Positions 1 to 8,726 of a stretch of DNA of 64,000 bases are shown piece by piece. The notes beneath the pieces were generated by a model, which saw nothing but the letters and a program-made list of their open reading frames with translations, made no database searches and was not told where the DNA came from. Position 1 is the stretch's first letter; the number at the start of each line of letters is the position of its first letter. Both the position numbers and the translations under genes were made by a program. The DNA is from Paenibacillus camerounensis (GTDB lineage: Bacteria > Bacillota > Bacilli > Paenibacillales > Paenibacillaceae). The stretch spans positions 146,810 to 210,809 of the forward strand of contig NZ_CCDG010000011.1 in NCBI RefSeq assembly GCF_000723885.1. The letters are read 5' to 3'.

Positions 1-1504
1 ACTGGATCAGTGTTTTTGGAATCCCGGAGTTTACGCTGTACATCGACATATGGTCACCGTTATAGGTACACCATCCGAGGGCAAGCTCGGACAGGTCGCC
101 GGTGCCGATGACGATGCCGCCGTTTTTGTTGGCCAGATCCATCAGAATCTGCGTGCGCTCCCGGGCCTGCACATTTTCGTAGGTTAGATCATGAACATCC
201 TTGTCATGGCCGATATCTTCAAAATGCTGCAGGCATGCCGCCTTGATATCAACAACCAACATCGAAGCTCCGAGCGCGTTGATCAACCCTACGGCATTAT
301 CATAGGTCCGGTTCGTTGTGCCAAAGCCAGGCATTGTTACAGCGAGCACATCGCTTGCCGTACGGCCAAGGCGCTCCATAGCGCGGACTGCGACGAGCAG
401 GGCAAGCGTTGAGTCAAGTCCGCCGGAGATGCCGATAACAGCCTGCTTCGTACCGATGTGGCGGATGCGCTTCATCAGGCCGGAGGTCTGAATCGACAGG
501 ATTTCCTGGCAGCGCTCATCCCGATGCTGCGGGTTGCCGGGAACGAACGGGTTGACGGCAACCTTACGGACAAGCGCCCGCTCCTTCTGCTGTGCCGCCG
601 GATCGGCGAACAGGATCTCTCGGTAGTTGCGTCCGCCCTTGCCGGCCCGGAAGGTGCCCATAACCGAGCGGGAATATTGCAGTCTCGGCACATCAATATC
701 AGCGATGATGAGCTGGCTCTCATGGCTAAAGCGCTCCGATTCGGCCAGCGTCTGGCCGTTCTCGGCAATCAGCGAATGACCGCCGAAGACGACATCCGTT
801 GAGGATTCGCCGGTGTTGCTGCCGGCGTAGACATAAGCCGCCACGCAGGAGGCAGACTGGCCGGATACCAGCTGGCGGCGGTAATCGGCTTTGCCGACCA
901 GCTCGTTGCTGGCGGAAGGGTTGAACAGCAGTATCGCACCGGCCTGTGCCAGCAGACTGCTCGGAGGAACCGGTACCCATAGATCCTCGCAGATCTCTAC
1001 TCCAAATGAGAGATTACCGTCACTTTCGCTGGCGAAGATCAGGTCATTGCCGATCGGCACCGTAATGTCTCCCAGCCGAAGCTCTGTAATCTCCAGCTCC
1101 TCGGCTGGTGCGAACCAGCGCGGCTCATAGAACTCGCTGTATCCGGGCAGGCAGGTTTTTGGCACAATACCGAGGATCTTGCCGTGCTGAAGAACGGCGG
1201 CACAGTTGAACAGCCGGCCTTTAATGGCGACAGGCAGACCAGCGATTACAATCAGGCTGAGGCTGGCAGTGGCAGCCGTAATTTCATGCAGGGCAGTAAT
1301 TGCCGCGGCCTGCAGCTTGGGCTGCAGAAACAGGTCTGCGCAGGTATATCCAGTAATAGACAGCTCAGGCAGCACCAGATATTCGACCTGCTGTGTATGT
1401 GCCTGCTTTATTACTTCAATAATCTGTGCTGCATTAAACTCGCAGTCTGCTACCCGCAGCTCAGGGGAAGCAGCGGCGACCCGTGCGAATCCAAAATTAT
1501 GCAT
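1..1504 (-). CDS. nadE: Glutamine-dependent NAD+ synthetase, C-terminus beyond the window
   Basis: This gene encodes the last step of NAD synthesis: ATP-dependent amidation of nicotinate adenine dinucleotide with ammonia taken from glutamine. It is a cytoplasmic two-domain enzyme. The first ~280 residues form a nitrilase-type glutaminase domain, with LVLPELSITGY near the start and an EICEDLW segment near residue 168. The synthetase domain follows, with the PP-loop motif ISGGLDST near residue 360 and GTGDLSELALGW near the visible end. The start is an ATG at 1504. About 500 residues are visible and the rest lies off the left edge. It is separated from the next minus-strand gene by that gene's terminator, so it is probably transcribed on its own. 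The identity is secure. Confidence 0.93.
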   Translation of the reverse strand, partial: MHNFGFARVAAASPELRVADCEFNAAQIIEVIKQAHTQQVEYLVLPELSITGYTCADLFLQPKLQAAAITALHEITAATASLSLIVIAGLPVAIKGRLFNCAAVLQHGKILGIVPKTCLPGYSEFYEPRWFAPAEELEITELRLGDITVPIGNDLIFASESDGNLSFGVEICEDLWVPVPPSSLLAQAGAILLFNPSASNELVGKADYRRQLVSGQSASCVAAYVYAGSNTGESSTDVVFGGHSLIAENGQTLAESERFSHESQLIIADIDVPRLQYSRSVMGTFRAGKGGRNYREILFADPAAQQKERALVRKVAVNPFVPGNPQHRDERCQEILSIQTSGLMKRIRHIGTKQAVIGISGGLDSTLALLVAVRAMERLGRTASDVLAVTMPGFGTTNRTYDNAVGLINALGASMLVVDIKAACLQHFEDIGHDKDVHDLTYENVQARERTQILMDLANKNGGIVIGTGDLSELALGWCTYNGDHMSMYSVNSGIPKTLIQ

Positions 1505-1649
1505 GGTTTCACCTATCCTTTTTATAAATGAAGCTCTCTAACTAATTGTACCCATGATCCTGACTGGCTAACATATGTATGGAGGCGGGCACTATGGTCT
1601 ATTTTACATGAAAATTACCGGGAGCACATAACAGCCGTACTGTTGACGC

Positions 1650-1680
1650 AAAAAAAAAAGCACCCGCATGCTGCGGATGC
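1650..1680 (-). terminator. Intrinsic terminator of the uxa/pectin operon
   Basis: Read on the minus strand, an 8-bp stem with one G-U pair (GCATCCGC / GCGGGTGC, 5-nt loop) is followed by ten T. It lies about 40 bases past the stop of the isomerase-like gene and closes the long minus-strand catabolic run. Confidence 0.88.
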
Positions 1681-1720
1681 CTGAAAATACGATGGCAGGG
1701 GTAAGAAGAACGTTAGCAGC

Positions 1721-2563
1721 TCAAACTTCATTATACAGCCGGTGCAGAAAATCGACACTTTCCTGTATAAAAGGCTCCGTTGTGCTCTCCAGCAGACCCT
1801 GGATATGAGGGCGCTTATATTTCATATATTGCAGAACCGGTGCAAACCGGAGCAGGCCTTGACCGACAGGAACGATGACGATTGTGCCGTCTTCTACAGT
1901 GAAATCCTTCAGATGAATGACTGCAATCCGGTCGCCCAGCAGATCCAGTGCTTCCTTGATAACATCCTCCTGCTGCCCGTAATTGTCCGGAGACATGAGA
2001 TTCGCACAATCCAGGATGATCTGCAGATTGTTAGACGGGATCAGCTCCAGCAGCCGCTTCGTCAGCCTGACGCTATGCAGCGGATGGTTCTGGCCTGCTT
2101 CAATGCCCACGGTAACGCCGAACCGTTCAGCTTCCGCAACCATTAGTTTGACAGAGGCAACTACCTCCTGAAAGGCTTCCTCGGTAAAATTATCCGTTGT
2201 GTATCCTGTGCCGACACTGCCCGTTTCTGTACCTACGAGGCTCGCCCCGAAGTCACGCGCCAGCCGCAGATGGGTGCTGAAATCCTGCAATGCCTGCGCA
2301 CGTTGCTCAGGATCCGGGTCGATGATGTTGACATAACAGCCCAGGACAGCGATTTTGATGCCGCTTTGACGGAAGCTTTCACCATAGTAAACAGCCGTTC
2401 CGGGGCTGAGTGAGGACAGCGACGGGACACTGGCCGGAAAGGATTTGCGCACGGCAAGCTGAATATGGCTGAACCGGTAGTGCTTCAGCTTCCCGATCAG
2501 CTCCGGCAGGGAGTGGGCAGGGAAATCATGGGCACGGATACCTAGATGAAGCGGTGCAGTCAT
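1721..2563 (-). CDS. Sugar phosphate isomerase/epimerase-like TIM-barrel protein
   Basis: A 280-residue protein of the xylose isomerase-like TIM-barrel family (AP endonuclease 2 fold). Such proteins use a divalent metal to isomerise or epimerise sugars or sugar acids. Candidate metal ligands at the strand ends are GTETGS (~113), GIEAGQNH (~153), LDCANL (~187), VIHLKDF (~220) and LLEST (~262). The full family length is present and there is no signal peptide, so it is cytoplasmic. The start ATG follows AAGGAGG. It is the last gene of the run uxaB-uxaA-uxaC-esterase-acetylesterase, which points to a role in handling pectin-derived sugars. The exact substrate cannot be read from sequence. Confidence 0.78.
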   Translation of the reverse strand: MTAPLHLGIRAHDFPAHSLPELIGKLKHYRFSHIQLAVRKSFPASVPSLSSLSPGTAVYYGESFRQSGIKIAVLGCYVNIIDPDPEQRAQALQDFSTHLRLARDFGASLVGTETGSVGTGYTTDNFTEEAFQEVVASVKLMVAEAERFGVTVGIEAGQNHPLHSVRLTKRLLELIPSNNLQIILDCANLMSPDNYGQQEDVIKEALDLLGDRIAVIHLKDFTVEDGTIVIVPVGQGLLRFAPVLQYMKYKRPHIQGLLESTTEPFIQESVDFLHRLYNEV

Positions 2564-2631
2564 TACGTGTGGCCTCCTTGTAGGAAATAATGTAGTAGCA
2601 ATAAGGGGATGACTTACAGCACCAGAAGCGG

Positions 2632-2656
2632 CGGACGGTTAAATTAACCGTGTCCG
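2632..2656. repeat. Intergenic inverted repeat in the pectin operon
   Basis: A near-perfect inverted repeat (CGGAC-GGTTAA / TTAACC-GTGTCCG) lies between the acetylesterase and isomerase genes. There is no T tract, so it is not a normal terminator. It may be an mRNA-stabilising hairpin or a processing site that sets the level of the last gene. Confidence 0.4.
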
Positions 2657-2661
2657 TGTGC

Positions 2662-3351
2662 CTACCTCTGATGCAGATGCGGATGCAGCTCGGCCAGGGC
2701 CGGGCATTGCCGGATAGCCTCAGCCACAAGCGCGGCGATCCGCTTAGCGCCCTCGGTACTGAAATGTGTGTTATCCGTTACGCCGTCCGGATAATTAGGA
2801 TGCTGGCCCGGCTGAAGATGCATCAGCAGGTGCTGCGAACCGTCAATGCCGAGTGTGCGGTACAGCTGCTGGGAAGCAGCAAAGATATCCACCAGCGGCG
2901 TCCCGGTCTCCTCTGCAACAGCGCGCATAGCCGCCGGATAAGCGCCTAAGGCCAGCGGGTCAGGTTCACCGTCCGAAGTGAACAGGCGGCGGCTGACGGA
3001 GGTCAGCAGTACCGGATAACCGCCGTGGCTGCGGGCAGATTCAATGTACAGCCGCAGATTCTGCCTGTACTCTGTATCAGGATCTGTGTAACGCAGAGGG
3101 TCGTCATGCTTACCGTCATTATGCCCGAACTGGATCAGCAGGTAATCACCGGGCTGAAAGTCTTTTTCAATATCGGCCAGCCGGCCTTGTTCAAGAAATG
3201 ATTTGGTACTACGCCCGTTAATGGCGCGGTTATCAATGATGACCTCCGGGCCGAAGTGGGTCTGGAAATATTCTCCCCAGCCCGCCATCGGCTTGGCTTC
3301 CGCCCCCTTCAGGGCGGCAGTGGAGTCACCGGCAATGTATAGTGTCGGCAT
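2662..3351 (-). CDS. Rhamnogalacturonan acetylesterase-type SGNH hydrolase (CE12-like)
   Basis: A 229-residue SGNH/GDSL hydrolase that resembles rhamnogalacturonan acetylesterases (RhgT/YesT type), which remove acetyl groups from the pectin backbone. The motifs are in family order: GDSTAA at residue ~8 (nucleophile Ser), AINGRSTKSF (~43, block II Gly), QFGHNDG (~74, block III Asn) and a C-terminal DNTHFS (~193, Asp and His of the triad). There is no signal peptide, so the enzyme would act inside the cell on imported oligosaccharides. The start codon lies one base after the stop of the upstream esterase gene, a sign of translational coupling. The family is sure; the substrate is inferred from the neighbourhood. 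Confidence 0.85.
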   Translation of the reverse strand: MPTLYIAGDSTAALKGAEAKPMAGWGEYFQTHFGPEVIIDNRAINGRSTKSFLEQGRLADIEKDFQPGDYLLIQFGHNDGKHDDPLRYTDPDTEYRQNLRLYIESARSHGGYPVLLTSVSRRLFTSDGEPDPLALGAYPAAMRAVAEETGTPLVDIFAASQQLYRTLGIDGSQHLLMHLQPGQHPNYPDGVTDNTHFSTEGAKRIAALVAEAIRQCPALAELHPHLHQR

Positions 3352-3352
3352 A

Positions 3353-4120
3353 TCAGGCTTCCTCCGTATCAGTTATAAAATGGTGTTTGCCGAGCCAGGC
3401 CCTGCAGAGCTTCAGCCACTGCCGGCATTCCGCATTCTCCGCGGACAGCCCTAGTCCGTGTCGGCCCTCTTCAAAGATGTGCAGCTCGAACGGGATTCCC
3501 GCGCCGGACAGGGCAGCGGCAAATTTCAGGCTATTCTCCGCCGGCACACTGGCATCGTCCGCAGTAGTCCAGATGAATGCAGGCGGACTATCATTGTTAA
3601 CCTGCCAGTCAGCTGAATGAGCGGCGATCTCGTCTTCAGTCGGACTTGAACCCAGCATATTCCCCCGGCTGCCCATATGGGCATAAGGCTCCTCGAACGT
3701 AATGACCGGATAACCCAGAATCAGCAGATCGGGTTTACGTGCCGGGGCTGCCGTGACTGCCGTTATGGCAGCGAGATGGCCGCCGGCAGAGAAGCCGGTG
3801 AGGCCGACCTGTCCGTCCCGGACACTCCAATTCTTGGGTGCTTCGCGCACCCAGGCCAGCGCATCCCCGACATCTTTAATTAGGGCGGCCGGTTCGATAT
3901 CCTGCGTCTGATATTTCAGCACGCCCGCATGGATGCCAAGGCTGTTCAGCCATAAGGCAACAGGCTCGCCCTCATGCCGGGCCAGATGATGATAGCCTCC
4001 GCCGGGCAGGACGAGAATAAACGGCCGCGCCTCCTGTACAGGCAGCGGATAAAGGGAAAGGATGGAGGCGCCGGAATTCTCCGGCACAACCCCATCCCCG
4101 TCAAGACATACATGCAGCAT
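3353..4120 (-). CDS. Alpha/beta-hydrolase, acetyl-xylan-esterase-like, cytoplasmic
   Basis: A 255-residue alpha/beta-hydrolase of the Axe/BD-FAE-like esterase type. It shows an oxyanion segment LPGGGYHHLARHEG (~40), the nucleophile elbow GFSAGGH (~109), TADDASVPAENS (~189, acidic residue) and EGRHGLGL (~217, catalytic His). No signal peptide is present. It sits 17 bases after uxaC and is coupled to the acetylesterase behind it, so it probably deacetylates or de-esterifies pectin or hemicellulose fragments in the cytoplasm. A clear paralogue lies at 59926-60723 next to the GH65 genes and shares all these motifs and their spacing. The start follows an AGGGGGAG site. Confidence 0.8.
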   Translation of the reverse strand: MLHVCLDGDGVVPENSGASILSLYPLPVQEARPFILVLPGGGYHHLARHEGEPVALWLNSLGIHAGVLKYQTQDIEPAALIKDVGDALAWVREAPKNWSVRDGQVGLTGFSAGGHLAAITAVTAAPARKPDLLILGYPVITFEEPYAHMGSRGNMLGSSPTEDEIAAHSADWQVNNDSPPAFIWTTADDASVPAENSLKFAAALSGAGIPFELHIFEEGRHGLGLSAENAECRQWLKLCRAWLGKHHFITDTEEA

Positions 4121-4137
4121 GCTTGCTCCCCCTAATC

Positions 4138-5538
4138 TTATTCCGCTGCCGGGAAGCCGAAATATCCCGCGGCATTATTGTAGGAGATATCCTGAACCAG
4201 CTGTCCGAGCAGTGCTTTATCATCCGGGGCTTCTCCGCGCTCTACAAGCTCGCCGAGCAGTCCGCACAGCACGCGGCGGAAATACTCGTGGCGTGTATAG
4301 GACAGGAAGCTGCGGGAGTCGGTCAGCATGCCGACAAAGTTGCCAAGCAGGCTGTTGTCAGCCAGCAGGGTAAGCTGCTCGCGCATGCCGTTTCTGGTAT
4401 CGTTATACCACCAGCCGGAGCCGAGCTGCATTTTGCCGGCTGTATCCTTCTGGTAGCAGCCCATCAAGGCCAGCAGTGCCGGATAATCCTTCGCATTCAG
4501 GGAATAAAGGATTGTCTTCGGCAGACCCGAGGCGCACTCTGCCCGGTCGAGCAGACTGGACAGGCTTTCGGTAATGGACAGGTCGTTTATGCCGTCATAA
4601 CCGGTATCCGGTCCCAGCTTCTGGAACATCGGTGTGTTGTTGTTCCGGTAAGCATGGATATGCAGCTGCATGGTCCAGTCTTTGTCATGGTAGAAGCCGA
4701 TGAGCTTCGTGAGCAGCTCCGTACGGTAGAGTGTAATCTCTTCGGCAGACAGCTCAGCACCATCCAGACGTTTGGCGAAGATGGTCTGGGCTTCAGCGTC
4801 CGAACCGGCCCGGTAGCGCAGAACATCCAGCGCGTGGTCAGACAGGCGGCAGCCGTTGTCGTGGAAGAATGCTACACGGTTCTTCAGTGCTTCAAGCAGC
4901 TCAGCATAGCTGGTTACCGGCAGTCCGGCGGCTTTTTCCAGAGCAGCGATCCAAGCCGGGAAGCCTGGTGCATCAATGTTAAGCGCCTTATCGGGACGGA
5001 AGGTTGGGAACACGCTGAATTCCTTTTCGGTTTCTTTCAGCAGCTTGTGATATTCCAGTGAATCGGCAGGGTCATCTGTAGTACAGATCGTCTTCACCCG
5101 GGAGCTGCGGATCAGCCCGCGGCGGGTAAATTCAGGTTCCGCCAGCTTGCGGTTAACCTGTTCCCAGATCGCAGGTGCTGTCTGCTCATTCAGCGGCTCG
5201 TTAACACCGAAGAAGCGGCGCAGCTCCAGATGGGTCCAGCTGTATAGCGGGTTGCCGACAGCCTTCGGCAGCGTTCTGGCCCAGGCGAGGAACTTGTCGT
5301 AATCAGAAGCATCGCCTGTAATATGCGATTCCGGTATGCCGTTCGCGCGCATCAGCCGCCATTTGTAATGGTCGCCGTACAGCCAGGCTGCAGTCAGGTT
5401 TTTGAACGGCTGGTCTTCATAGATTTCACGCGGATCAAGATGGCAGTGGTAGTCGATAATCGGCATCTTGGCTGCATATTCATGAAAGAGCTGCCGTGCA
5501 GGCTCGGTAGTCAATAAAAAATCGTCGTTTAAAAACAT
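4138..5538 (-). CDS. uxaC: Glucuronate (uronate) isomerase
   Basis: Converts D-glucuronate to D-fructuronate and D-galacturonate to D-tagaturonate, the entry step of the isomerase pathway. The 466-residue length is the family norm. The metal-binding motif IDYHCHLDPREI lies near residue 29, with TTDDPADSLEYHK near 153, LHIHAYRNNN near 283 and SDSRSFLSYTRHEYFRR near the C-terminus. It lies between uxaA and the esterase gene in the minus-strand operon, with an AAGGGAG ribosome site in front of the ATG. The paired presence of UxaA and UxaB makes the assignment firm. Confidence 0.95.
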   Translation of the reverse strand: MFLNDDFLLTTEPARQLFHEYAAKMPIIDYHCHLDPREIYEDQPFKNLTAAWLYGDHYKWRLMRANGIPESHITGDASDYDKFLAWARTLPKAVGNPLYSWTHLELRRFFGVNEPLNEQTAPAIWEQVNRKLAEPEFTRRGLIRSSRVKTICTTDDPADSLEYHKLLKETEKEFSVFPTFRPDKALNIDAPGFPAWIAALEKAAGLPVTSYAELLEALKNRVAFFHDNGCRLSDHALDVLRYRAGSDAEAQTIFAKRLDGAELSAEEITLYRTELLTKLIGFYHDKDWTMQLHIHAYRNNNTPMFQKLGPDTGYDGINDLSITESLSSLLDRAECASGLPKTILYSLNAKDYPALLALMGCYQKDTAGKMQLGSGWWYNDTRNGMREQLTLLADNSLLGNFVGMLTDSRSFLSYTRHEYFRRVLCGLLGELVERGEAPDDKALLGQLVQDISYNNAAGYFGFPAAE

Positions 5539-5575
5539 GATGACGCTCCCTTTATTAGAAATTTAGGATAAGAGA

Positions 5576-7063
5576 TTATAGCGTAACCCCGGTTTTGAAA
5601 ATAGCCAGCTCGCGTACTTCGTTCTGCTCATTGCGTGTTTTCTGGCCGCTTGCCACGGCAATGATATAAGAAATGAACTCTTCAAGGACTTCAGCCATCG
5701 GCACTTCCAGCAGGGGACCTGCATTGAAGTCCATCCAGTGGCCTTTTTTGGCGAACAGCTCGTTGTTGGTGGCTACCTTAACCGTAGGCACGAAGCTGCC
5801 AAATGGTGTACCGCGGCCGGTGGTGAACAGCACCAGCTGACAGTCGGAGGCGGCAAGGGCGGAAGCAGCCACCAGATCGTTGCCTGGCGCCTGCAGCAGG
5901 CTGAGGCCTTTTTTACGCAGCTTTACGCCATAATCCAGCACGTCCACGACCGGAGAAGTACCGGCCTTCTGGGTGCAGCCGAGTGATTTGTCTTCGAGTG
6001 TACTGATGCCGCCGGCCTTGTTGCCCGGAGAAGGATTCTCGTACACAGGCTCTCCGTAGGAGAGGAAATACTGCTTGAAATTGTTGATCAGGGAGACGAT
6101 ATCTTCATAGACCTCGCGGCTTTCCGCGCGGGCCATCAGCATTTTCTCCGCACCGAACATCTCCGGTACTTCCGTAAGGACCGATGTTCCGCCCTGGGAA
6201 ATAATGAAATCGGAGAAGGCGCCGAGCAGCGGGTTAGCCGTAATACCCGAGAAGCCGTCAGAGCCGCCGCACTTAAGGCCGATGTTCAGCTCGCTGAGCG
6301 GTACCGGTTCGCGTTTATCATCCTTCGCGGCATCATACAGCTCTTCCAGAAGTGCCCGGCCGGCTTCCACTTCGTTGCCGACCTCCTGGGCCACCAGGAA
6401 CTTGACCCGGCTCTTATCATAATCGCCGAGAATGCTGCGGAATTCGGAGACGATGTTGTTCTCACAGCCGAGGCCGAAGACAAGCACGCCGCCGGCATTC
6501 GGGTGATTCACGGCATCCAGCAGGATGCTGCGGGTCATGCGGTGATCATCGCCCAGCTGGGAGCAGCCGTAGGGATGCTTCAGCACGGTAAGATTATCGA
6601 AGCCGCCAAGATCCGGGTGCTCCGCCTTGAACTCGGACAGCATCTGCTCGGCGATGCCGTTCACGCAGCCGACTGTCGGGATAATGAACAGATCGTTACG
6701 GATGCCGACCTTGCCGTTGGCCCGGCGGTAGCCCTGGAAGGTGAGGTCGCGCTTCGGATAGGTAACCGGGTGTAGCTCAGGGATATAATCGTATTCTTCC
6801 TCACCTACGAGATTTGTTTTGATGTTATGCGTGTGAATCCAATCGCCGGCTGCGATAGGGGCAATTGCGTGCCCGATCGGATAGCCGTATTTGGTGATGA
6901 CGTCATTCTCGTTAAAGGCTGTCAGGGCGATCTTATGCCCCTGCGGAATATCCTGTCCTGCCTGCACCGTCAGCCCGTCGATTTCAAGCTGCTCACCGGC
7001 GGTAACCGGACGAAGAGCTACAGCAACTGTATCGCGGGGATTCATTTTCATTAATCGTTTCAT
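5576..7063 (-). CDS. uxaA: Altronate dehydratase
   Basis: Dehydrates D-altronate to 2-keto-3-deoxy-D-gluconate, in the galacturonate branch. The protein has 495 residues: an N-terminal SAF-like domain (first ~95 residues, with TAFNENDVITKYGYPIGHA) and a catalytic domain with PTVGCVNGIAEQM (~130), GLKCGGSDGFSGITANP (~264) and SLGCTQKAGTSPV near 360. Cysteines in the catalytic domain are consistent with the metal site described for this family. It lies 37 bases ahead of uxaC and about 100 bases behind uxaB, with a hairpin in the second gap. The start is preceded by GGAGGG. Confidence 0.95.
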   Translation of the reverse strand: MKRLMKMNPRDTVAVALRPVTAGEQLEIDGLTVQAGQDIPQGHKIALTAFNENDVITKYGYPIGHAIAPIAAGDWIHTHNIKTNLVGEEEYDYIPELHPVTYPKRDLTFQGYRRANGKVGIRNDLFIIPTVGCVNGIAEQMLSEFKAEHPDLGGFDNLTVLKHPYGCSQLGDDHRMTRSILLDAVNHPNAGGVLVFGLGCENNIVSEFRSILGDYDKSRVKFLVAQEVGNEVEAGRALLEELYDAAKDDKREPVPLSELNIGLKCGGSDGFSGITANPLLGAFSDFIISQGGTSVLTEVPEMFGAEKMLMARAESREVYEDIVSLINNFKQYFLSYGEPVYENPSPGNKAGGISTLEDKSLGCTQKAGTSPVVDVLDYGVKLRKKGLSLLQAPGNDLVAASALAASDCQLVLFTTGRGTPFGSFVPTVKVATNNELFAKKGHWMDFNAGPLLEVPMAEVLEEFISYIIAVASGQKTRNEQNEVRELAIFKTGVTL

Positions 7064-7098
7064 GCTGTCTGTCCCTCCTAAAAAGTTGTTATAAAGTT

Positions 7099-7122
7099 AA
7101 GGCAGGAGTGTATCCTGCCTTT
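7099..7122. repeat. Hairpin between uxaB and uxaA
   Basis: Perfect 9-bp inverted repeat (AAGGCAGGA / TCCTGCCTT, 5-nt loop) inside the operon. On the transcribed minus strand it is followed only by TTAACTTT, so at most it is a leaky terminator or an mRNA-stabilising stem between the reductase and dehydratase genes. Confidence 0.5.
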
Positions 7123-7161
7123 GTATACGATTCTTACGGACTGTAGACTGTAGTATCTTTA

Positions 7162-8574
7162 TTAGTTCACAGCCTGCTGCAGCACCGCACGGCTGTCTGT
7201 ACGGTCAAGCTCCTGCAGCTTCGCTGCAACGGCATCTGCAAGTCCCGGAACCAGTGTCAGATCCTGGCCCCACAGGCTGTCATCCGCAAGGATGGTCTGC
7301 ACGAAGCTGTCCGGATTGCTCCAGGCTTTGTCGAAGGCTTCCAGTACCTCTGCGCCGTCCTGTCTGGTAACACGGTCTCCGCGGTAGCTAAGCAGCAGGG
7401 CGGCGAAGGCCAGCGTTGTCAGCTCCGGCAGCTGGCTGCGCTCCTTCTGGTAACGGAGCAGAACCGGCAGCAGACGGGACTTGAACTTGGAAATGCTGTT
7501 CAGCGAGATGGAAGCAAGCTCATGACGGACGAACGGATTTCTGAACCGCTCCAGTACAGCGGCAGAATAGGAGGACAGCTCCTCGGCCGGCAGATCAAGC
7601 ATCGGACTCAGCTCATCGTTCATCAGCTCCTGCACGAAGCGGAAGAAGGTCTCATCGTTCATTACATCCTCTACCGTCTCCAGACCGGCCATCATAGCCA
7701 GCGGAACCATCGCGGTATGCGGTCCGTTCAGCAGGTGAACCTTGCGCTCACGGTAAGGGGTCATATCGTCGGTCACGACTACATTCAGTCCGGCCTCAGC
7801 AAGCGGCAGCTTCTCGGACAGCCATGCCGGGCCTTCAATAACCCAGAACAGGAAAGGCTCGGCGGTAACAATCAGATTGTCCTTATAGCCCAGCTCCTCT
7901 TCAAGCTGAGCAGCCTTGTCGCGCGGATAACCAGGCACGATCCGGTCAACCAGACTGCAGCAGAAGGTGTTTTCTTCAACCAGCCATTTATTGAAATCCT
8001 CGCCCAGCTGCCACTCTGCAGCATATTGCTGCACGATCTGCAGCAGCTTCTCGCCGTTACGGTCGATCAGCTCGCAAGGAATTATGATGAAGCCCTTTTT
8101 GCCCAGCTCAAAACGTTTGTGAAGCAGTGCAGTCAGCTTAGCCGGGAAGCTCTTTGGAGGTGTATCGGTCAGGCTGTCGCCGGCATTGTAGGCAATGCCC
8201 GCTTCCGTAGTATTGGAGGTGATGAATTCCAGGGCGTCATCCTCAGCCAGAGCCAGATAAGCCGCATAGTCATCATAAGGGCTGATCACCCGGCTGACAC
8301 TGGTGATAATCTCCCGGGAGTTGACGGTCTGCTCCTGCATAATACCGTTCAACAGTACTGTGTACAGATTATCCTGTTCTGCCATCAGTCCGCCGAGACC
8401 CTGGCCGATCGGCTGAACGAGCACGGCACTGCCGTTAAACAGCCCCTGGTTGTTCATCTGCTGCAGCTGCCAGTCTACAAAGGCACGCATAAAATTACCT
8501 TCGCCGAACTGGATCATCCGTTCTGGATAGGCGGGCAGGCCGGGCTGGGTGGTTCTGGATAGGCGGTTTGTCAT
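7162..8574 (-). CDS. uxaB: Tagaturonate reductase (altronate oxidoreductase)
   Basis: Reduces D-tagaturonate to D-altronate with NADH and links UxaC to UxaA. It belongs to the mannitol dehydrogenase family, with 470 residues from the chosen start. Supporting segments are IQFGEGNFMRAFVDWQL near the N-terminus (nucleotide-binding region), FIIIPCELIDRNG (~175), LVDRIVPGYPRDKA (~210) and KVHLLNGPHTAMVP (~295, typical catalytic-region Lys and His). The reading frame is open for 42 more codons upstream, but the ATG at 8574 follows GGAGACG at good spacing and gives the family N-terminus. It heads the run, with a LacI-type operator about 45 bases upstream. Confidence 0.93.
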   Translation of the reverse strand: MTNRLSRTTQPGLPAYPERMIQFGEGNFMRAFVDWQLQQMNNQGLFNGSAVLVQPIGQGLGGLMAEQDNLYTVLLNGIMQEQTVNSREIITSVSRVISPYDDYAAYLALAEDDALEFITSNTTEAGIAYNAGDSLTDTPPKSFPAKLTALLHKRFELGKKGFIIIPCELIDRNGEKLLQIVQQYAAEWQLGEDFNKWLVEENTFCCSLVDRIVPGYPRDKAAQLEEELGYKDNLIVTAEPFLFWVIEGPAWLSEKLPLAEAGLNVVVTDDMTPYRERKVHLLNGPHTAMVPLAMMAGLETVEDVMNDETFFRFVQELMNDELSPMLDLPAEELSSYSAAVLERFRNPFVRHELASISLNSISKFKSRLLPVLLRYQKERSQLPELTTLAFAALLLSYRGDRVTRQDGAEVLEAFDKAWSNPDSFVQTILADDSLWGQDLTLVPGLADAVAAKLQELDRTDSRAVLQQAVN

Positions 8575-8619
8575 GGTTTTCAACGTCTCCTTTAAATTTA
8601 AATAGATAAAGTTTAATAA

Positions 8620-8635
8620 ATGCACACGTGAACAT
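8620..8635. promoter_or_regulatory. Putative LacI-family operator upstream of uxaB
   Basis: Imperfect palindrome ATGCACACGTGAACAT, centred on CACGTG with ATG/CAT arms. A near copy (14 of 16 bases) lies at 9801-9816, on the other side of the lacI-type gene. The shared element at both promoters is the expected pattern for the local LacI regulator. Confidence 0.6.
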
Positions 8636-8726
8636 TTTTTATCAGGAAGAAACGGATTTTCCCTGCTGCATGAGCAGGGGTTCCGGTTCTGCAAGAACAT
8701 GAATGAGAGCAGTAACAGATGTAATC

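Noticed and set aside
7522..8562. Plus-strand frame of 346 codons opposite uxaB
   Set aside because: It is a shadow of the well-supported uxaB gene; composition is Gln/Leu/Arg-rich and no motif is seen.
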